In this document: piece after piece, positions 7,209-10,449 of the stretch
Numbering within the stretch: position 1 is the first letter of the stretch
Layout: each line of letters starts with the position of its first letter
Assembly (NCBI GenBank): GCA_043778415.1
Contig: JAYWGG010000004.1
Location: 1 to 10,449, forward strand
Source of the DNA: JAYUHK01 sp043778415
Lineage (GTDB): Bacteria > Bacteroidota > Bacteroidia > Chitinophagales > Saprospiraceae
Reading direction: 5' to 3'
Length of the DNA: 10,449 nucleotides
Translations under genes and position numbers: made by a program
The notes under the pieces: generated by a model
Databases searched by the model: none
What the model was told of the DNA's origin: nothing
The model's input: the letters and a program-made list of their open reading frames with translations, nothing else

Positions 7209-7547
7209 ATGACACTAAAAAGCGCGCAAAAATTGGTAGATGAATGGATTACGACCGTCGGAATCCGATACTACAACGAACTTACCAACACCGCTATCCT
7301 CGCCGAAGAAGTAGGCGAAGTGGCAAGTCTTATGGCTCGCCTCTATGGTGAGCAATCTTTCAAGACCCCCGAAGAAGCTGCAACCGCCAAAACGGATTTG
7401 CCAGACGAAATGGCAGATGTATTGTTTGTCCTCATTTGCCTTGCCAACCAAACGGGAGTGGATTTGGAGGACGCGCTGCGCCGAAATTTGGAGAAAAAGA
7501 CCAAGCGCGACACTCTTCGCCACGCAAACAATGAAAAACTAAAGTAA
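7209..7547 (+). CDS. MazG-type nucleotide pyrophosphohydrolase
   Basis: The 112-residue all-helical protein carries the MazG/dUTPase-superfamily metal-binding signature: E33-E34-V-G-E37 (EEVGE), then E67-M-A-D70 (DEMADVLF). Such enzymes cleave nucleoside triphosphates to monophosphate and pyrophosphate, often for house-cleaning. A single short domain, rather than the tandem MazG of E. coli, is typical of this small class. The substrate cannot be told from the sequence. It lies 8 bases after dtd and 5 bases before gldD, which points to one transcript. Pairing with dtd suggests a shared quality-control role, but that is inference from position. Confidence 0.9.
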   Translation: MTLKSAQKLVDEWITTVGIRYYNELTNTAILAEEVGEVASLMARLYGEQSFKTPEEAATAKTDLPDEMADVLFVLICLANQTGVDLEDALRRNLEKKTKRDTLRHANNEKLK

Positions 7548-7552
7548 AACAA

Positions 7553-8143
7553 ATGAGAAAATACCTTTTTTTGTGGATAACTTTTTGTGGTCTGTTGGGC
7601 TGCGAAGAGCCAACTTATACGCCCAAACCGCGCGGATTTCCGAGAGTGGATTTTCCGACAAAATCTTATCAACAGTTTGATGAGAACTACTGCCACTTTG
7701 TTTTTGACTATCCAAAATACGCCATCGTACAGCAAGATTCTTCTTTTTTTAACGAAAAACCTGCTGACCAATGTTGGTTTGATATTTATTTTCCAGACTT
7801 TGACGGGCGAGTACATTGCAGTTATTATCCGATTCGTTCTCGAAAGGATTTTGACAAACACACCGACGATGCTTTCAAACTGGCGGGAAAACACAATCTA
7901 AAAGCCAATTTTATTGACGAAATGCGGATACAAAAGCCTAATCACGTTAGCGGATTTGTGTTTGATATTGACGGACCGGCTGCGTCGCCATTTCAGTTTT
8001 ATCTTACCGACAGCACGCGGCATTTTTTGAGGGGTGCAGTGTATTTCAACACACAATCACGCCCCGACTCGATGGCACCCGTGTTAGATTTCATCAAAAA
8101 AGATGTCATACAAATGGTCAATACCTTCGAGTGGAGAAAATAA
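7553..8143 (+). CDS. gldD: Gliding motility lipoprotein GldD
   Basis: The 196-residue product starts with a lipoprotein signal peptide ending in the lipobox L14-L15-G16-C17, so the mature protein is lipid-anchored, probably in the cell envelope. The body has the recognisable GldD pattern: YTPKPRGFPRVDFPTKSYQ near the N-terminus, FDYPKYA, and FYLTDSTRHFLRGAVYFNTQ with FIKKDVIQMVNTFEW near the C-terminus. GldD is needed for gliding and for type IX secretion in Flavobacterium. In flavobacteria gldD commonly lies beside gldE; here its partners are dtd and the MazG-type gene instead. It ends the plus-strand cluster, about 110 bases before a strong terminator. Confidence 0.95.
   Translation: MRKYLFLWITFCGLLGCEEPTYTPKPRGFPRVDFPTKSYQQFDENYCHFVFDYPKYAIVQQDSSFFNEKPADQCWFDIYFPDFDGRVHCSYYPIRSRKDFDKHTDDAFKLAGKHNLKANFIDEMRIQKPNHVSGFVFDIDGPAASPFQFYLTDSTRHFLRGAVYFNTQSRPDSMAPVLDFIKKDVIQMVNTFEWRK
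7572..7580 (-). other. Exact DnaA-box sequence at the start of gldD
   Basis: TGTGGATAA (plus strand) is an exact box in reverse orientation, within the signal-peptide codons of gldD (LWIT). It is the outermost right-hand member of the cluster around the proposed origin. Confidence 0.35.
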
Positions 8144-8250
8144 TAAACAGCTTTTGGTGATTGGTTTTTAGTAATGCAAGTAATTGATAACCAATTAATT
8201 AGAGTATTTTAATAATTCCATAAAATACTTACTGTTCATAACTGGCGCAA

Positions 8251-8292
8251 AAAAAACGGCGAATTGTGCTTTTCGCCCAATCGCCGTTTTTT
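8251..8292. terminator. Bidirectional Rho-independent terminator
   Basis: The left arm AAAAAACGGCGAATTG (8251-8266) pairs with CAATCGCCGTTTTTT (8278-8292), giving a GC-rich core CGGCGA/TCGCCG plus three further pairs after a one-base bulge, an 11-base loop, and A and T tracts on either side. It sits between the convergent gldD and sigma-factor genes, where a terminator working both ways is expected. Confidence 0.9.
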
Positions 8293-8325
8293 CTTGTGGA
8301 ACGAATAAAAGATGAGATACCCCAA

Positions 8326-8344
8326 ATTTTAGATACGTTCTTTA
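8326..8344 (+). repeat. Solo copy of the distal motif of elements A and B
   Basis: ATTTTAGATACGTTCTTTA matches the distal motif of element A (ATTTTAGATACATTCTTTA) at 18 of 19 positions. The hairpin and middle flank are absent upstream; the terminator occupies that place. It lies 40 bases past the end of the sigma-factor gene. Confidence 0.7.
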
Positions 8345-8383
8345 TATAGAAATTACCTGTTGAAAGTCAGATGAAATACTACC

Positions 8384-8950
8384 CTAATCGAGTTCGTTTT
8401 GGATAGCGGCGTACGCCATTGAGCGTTCCCATGCACTACTCAAACCGTCGTAGCGGCGATTGACCATTTCTTTCAGCTCCTTGCGGGCGAAGAAAATTCG
8501 GCTTTTCACAGTTCCGAGTGGCAGCACGAGTTCGTCTGCTATTTCCTGATACTTGTAGCCTTCGTAGTGCATCACGAAAGGGATTTTGATGCTGTTGTCC
8601 AAAGAATCGACCATTCCTGTCAGCTCTTGCATCATGATATTTGACTCCGCTTCGTTGCTGATAGACGCACTTCCCGAGTTGAGGTAGTACATATTATCTG
8701 TAGAGTCCATGATGGTATTGGACTTCACTTTTTTGCGGTAATTGTTGATAAAAATGTTCTTCATAATCGTGAATAGCCACGCTTTGAAGTTGGTACCTGG
8801 TCTGAACTTGTCGCGGTTGGTCAAGGCTCTGAAAGCTGTTTCTTGGTATAAATCTTTTGCATCTTCCGAGTTTTTCGTCAGATTGTAAGCAAAAGCATTT
8901 AACATAGCTGTTAGTTGGTCGAAGCGGTTGCAAAATTCGATAGAAGTCAT
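8384..8950 (-). CDS. RNA polymerase sigma-70 family (ECF-like) sigma factor
   Basis: The 188-residue protein has a region-2 domain at about 10-75, with DLYQETAFRAL (33-43, core-polymerase contact and -10 recognition) and FKAWLFTIMKNIFINNYRKK (55-74). A linker follows, then a region-4 domain at about 109-162 with a helix-turn-helix YQEIADELVLPLGTVKSRI (134-152) for the -35 region. Regions 1 and 3 are missing, so it belongs with the ECF type. No anti-sigma or receptor gene is adjacent: a terminator lies downstream and a permease gene upstream. A strong housekeeping-type promoter precedes it, which suggests steady expression. Its regulon cannot be inferred. Confidence 0.93.
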   Translation of the reverse strand: MTSIEFCNRFDQLTAMLNAFAYNLTKNSEDAKDLYQETAFRALTNRDKFRPGTNFKAWLFTIMKNIFINNYRKKVKSNTIMDSTDNMYYLNSGSASISNEAESNIMMQELTGMVDSLDNSIKIPFVMHYEGYKYQEIADELVLPLGTVKSRIFFARKELKEMVNRRYDGLSSAWERSMAYAAIQNELD

Positions 8951-8998
8951 ACTTAATAGCTGTTTTGTGAAATAATATACCGATTACTTTTGTTGAAG

Positions 8999-9030
8999 CA
9001 AAGGTATAGTTTTATTAAACAAAATACAAA
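8999..9030 (-). promoter_or_regulatory. Bacteroidota-type promoter of the sigma-factor gene
   Basis: Reading the minus strand, TTTG (9030-9027) is followed by a 20-base spacer and TACCTTTG (9006-8999). This fits the Bacteroidota primary-sigma consensus TTTG-N19-21-TAnnTTTG. The gene start is 48 bases downstream. Both boxes and spacing are right, making this the clearest promoter in the window. The rest of the 8951-9184 gap is AT-rich with nothing else recognised. Confidence 0.75.
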
Positions 9031-9184
9031 TTATTTTTTCAAAAAACAGTAAAATATTTTTATTTTCTAATATTTTATTAAAAAATAATTATGTAACTAA
9101 CTGATAAATAAGTATTTAGATATTTTTTGAAAAATTTAATTTTATTCAACAACTTTCAATAATTACTGAAAATATCGAAAAAAA

Positions 9185-10273
9185 TTATTTTTGTGCTTTC
9201 GATAGCAGCACGAGCGCAATTCCAAAAAATAGGATATTCGGAATCCAAACGCCGAAAATAGGTGAGAAACTTTGGTTGAGGGCGAAAGTGGTAGAGAATT
9301 TACTCAAAAAAACAAAAATTGCGCCCAATCCGATGCCGATGGCGAGATGAAAACCCATGCCGCCGCGCACTTTGCGAGCAGCGACGGCGACTCCGATGAG
9401 CGTAAGAATCAGCACCGAAAAAGGGTCGGCGGTGCGGCGAAATATTTCTATTTCATAGTTTTTAGTGGCTTCGAGTCCTCTGTCTTTTTCTTGACTAATG
9501 AATCTGTTCAGCTCCGGGCTGGTCATCATTTCCTTTTGGTTGTTGTAGCGCACGAAGTCGTCGGGGCGCAGGCGTAGGGTAGTGTCCAAGTCTTTTCCGT
9601 AGGCGATGAGCAGCGACTCGTCCAATCCGTTGAAGGTCCGAATCTGATAGTCCGTGAGTCGCCACCGGTTGGGTTCGCCGAGCCATTTGGCGGAGTTGGC
9701 TTCTATGATGCTCACGAGTTCGGAGTTTTTGAATTGTTCTATGCGGAGGTCTGTGGCTACGGTGTCGTATTTCCGAAAATATTTTACATAGGCTTTCGTG
9801 TCAGCACCGATGAACAGATGCACGTTGTCTGTCCGTCCTCGGTCGCTTGTTTTGTCAATATATTTGTGTTCAAAATTGAGCCGTATTTTATTTCCGTTGG
9901 GCAAAATAAAGTGATTAGAAACGAGTAAAAGAAGGGTAATCAAGCTGGCGGCTAAAATAAACGGTCGCAACATTCGCCGAAAACTCACTCCTGCTCCAAG
10001 TATGGAGATGATTTCTGCATTGTACGCCATTCGGGAGGTAAAAAAAATAACGGCTATCAGCGAAAAGAGGGGCCAAAGAAGGCTGTTTATCCAAGGCAAA
10101 AAAGTCAGGTAATAGTCAAAGATGATTTGTTTTTTGGTGCATGGCTCCGTGATGAACCGTTCTACTTTTTCGCTAAAATCAATCGTAGTGGCTACCAAAG
10201 AAAATATCAATGCGGTAAAAAAAAACGTAGAAAGGTATTTTTTTATAATATATTTATCAATGATTGTCAGCAT
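9185..10273 (-). CDS. LptF/LptG-family (YjgP/YjgQ) lipopolysaccharide export permease
   Basis: From the ATG at 10273 the product has 362 residues, the usual family length. Three membrane segments (about 12-30, 58-78, 102-120) are followed by a periplasmic beta-rich domain (121-279) and three more segments (284-300, 308-325, 338-357). Family signatures are MLTIIDKYIIKKYL at the start, AEIISILGAGVSFRRMLRP (86-104, the coupling region to the LptB ATPase) and RRTADPFSVLILTLIGVAVA after the periplasmic domain. The protein helps extract LPS from the inner membrane and pass it to LptC/LptA. The sequence does not separate LptF from LptG. A longer reading to 10363 adds 30 residues that do not resemble the family and cross a repeated DNA motif, so it is rejected. 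Confidence 0.92.
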   Translation of the reverse strand: MLTIIDKYIIKKYLSTFFFTALIFSLVATTIDFSEKVERFITEPCTKKQIIFDYYLTFLPWINSLLWPLFSLIAVIFFTSRMAYNAEIISILGAGVSFRRMLRPFILAASLITLLLLVSNHFILPNGNKIRLNFEHKYIDKTSDRGRTDNVHLFIGADTKAYVKYFRKYDTVATDLRIEQFKNSELVSIIEANSAKWLGEPNRWRLTDYQIRTFNGLDESLLIAYGKDLDTTLRLRPDDFVRYNNQKEMMTSPELNRFISQEKDRGLEATKNYEIEIFRRTADPFSVLILTLIGVAVAARKVRGGMGFHLAIGIGLGAIFVFLSKFSTTFALNQSFSPIFGVWIPNILFFGIALVLLSKAQK

Positions 10274-10317
10274 TTTACCTTTTTGGACGGTGCGAAAGAG
10301 TGGTATGTGTGCAAGGA

Positions 10318-10334
10318 GAATGTATCTAAAATAA
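10318..10334 (-). repeat. Extra copy of the distal motif, upstream of the LptF/G-family gene
   Basis: Minus strand TTATTTTAGATACATTC is identical over these 17 bases to the distal motif of element A (4842-4858), and the next base (T) also agrees. It lies 14 bases past the end of element B in the same orientation and 45 bases before the permease start. Confidence 0.75.
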
Positions 10335-10347
10335 AAGTTGGAGCGGC

Positions 10348-10445
10348 TTAAGAACGCGTCCAAAATAAGTTACTGTATTCTGACTTGTCTTTTGAGCCAA
10401 AACTGCGTTAGATTTTCGTTACGATGCACGGCACCGCGCCTCAAA
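10348..10445 (-). repeat. Repeat element B: conserved flanks, variable hairpin, distal motif
   Basis: Reading the minus strand: TTTGAGGCG (10445-10437), hairpin CGGTGC-CGT-GCATCG (10436-10422), one base, AACGAAAATCTAACGCAGT (10420-10402), 33 bases, then the distal motif starting TTATTTTGGACGCGTTCT (10368-10348). It matches element A part for part. The stem keeps five Watson-Crick pairs and one G-U pair, with two fully compensated pair changes relative to A. On the plus strand the G-U becomes an A-C mismatch, hinting that the minus strand is the functional RNA strand. It lies 74 bases upstream of the permease start and could be in its leader, although element A is not placed before a gene in the same way. 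Confidence 0.75.
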
Positions 10446-10449
10446 TCTG

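Noticed and set aside
8160..8229. Short inverted repeats ATTGGTT/AACCAAT and AGTATTTT/AAAATACT after gldD
   Set aside because: They are short and AT-rich, without a GC stem or T-tract; the real terminator lies just downstream at 8251-8292.
10274..10363. N-terminal extension of the permease
   Set aside because: The 30 extra residues do not resemble LptF/LptG proteins, cross a repeated DNA motif, and the internal MLTIIDKYI start is the typical one.
10370..10449. Open frame of 26 codons on the minus strand entering from the right edge, possibly the end of another gene
   Set aside because: It runs straight through element B, and the equivalent frame in element A is broken by a stop within the hairpin, so the repeat is better read as noncoding.

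Overview
The window looks like chromosomal DNA of a Bacteroidota bacterium, probably from the Cytophagales or a close relative. The evidence is a recognisable gldD gliding-motility lipoprotein gene (a family confined to this phylum), a promoter of the Bacteroidota type (TTTG-N20-TACCTTTG) in front of the sigma-factor gene, A-rich leaders without clear Shine-Dalgarno sequences, and the mix of gene families. No tRNA, rRNA, CRISPR array or complete insertion sequence was seen.

Layout, left to right. (1) 185-3755, plus strand: an outer-membrane TolC-type channel gene, a periplasmic adaptor (HlyD/MacA type) gene and a DUF2064/TIGR04282 nucleotidyl-sugar-transferase-like gene, probably one operon. 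The first two would form two thirds of a tripartite efflux pump; no inner-membrane pump is present. (2) 3752-4666, minus strand: an Rpn-type PD-(D/E)XK nuclease gene ending in a heptad-repeat coiled coil, convergent with the previous gene and overlapping it by four bases. (3) 4667-5143: a gap holding repeat element A. (4) 5144-6118, minus strand: heme A synthase (ctaA/COX15). (5) 6119-6747: a 629-base AT-rich gap with DnaA-box-like sequences, proposed here as the chromosomal replication origin. (6) 6748-8143, plus strand: dtd, a MazG-type pyrophosphohydrolase gene and gldD, tightly spaced. (7) A strong bidirectional terminator at 8251-8292. (8) 8384-8950, minus strand: an ECF-like sigma factor. 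(9) 9185-10273, minus strand: an LptF/LptG-family permease. (10) 10274-10449: repeat element B.

Two signals go beyond ordinary annotation. First, the 6119-6747 gap and its flanks contain four exact TTATCCACA sequences within 1.8 kb plus several near matches. They point rightward on the left side and leftward on the right side, genes diverge from the gap, and GC skew changes sign across it. Together these suggest oriC. Second, elements A (4762-4862) and B (10348-10445, opposite strand) share conserved flanks around a 6-bp stem with a 3-base loop. The stem sequence differs between the copies while pairing is kept, and a second conserved motif follows 33-34 bases later. That covariation suggests a structured repeat or RNA family I cannot name; solo copies of its 3' motif lie at 8326-8344 and 10318-10334.

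All calls come from reading the sequence and from family knowledge; no search was run.
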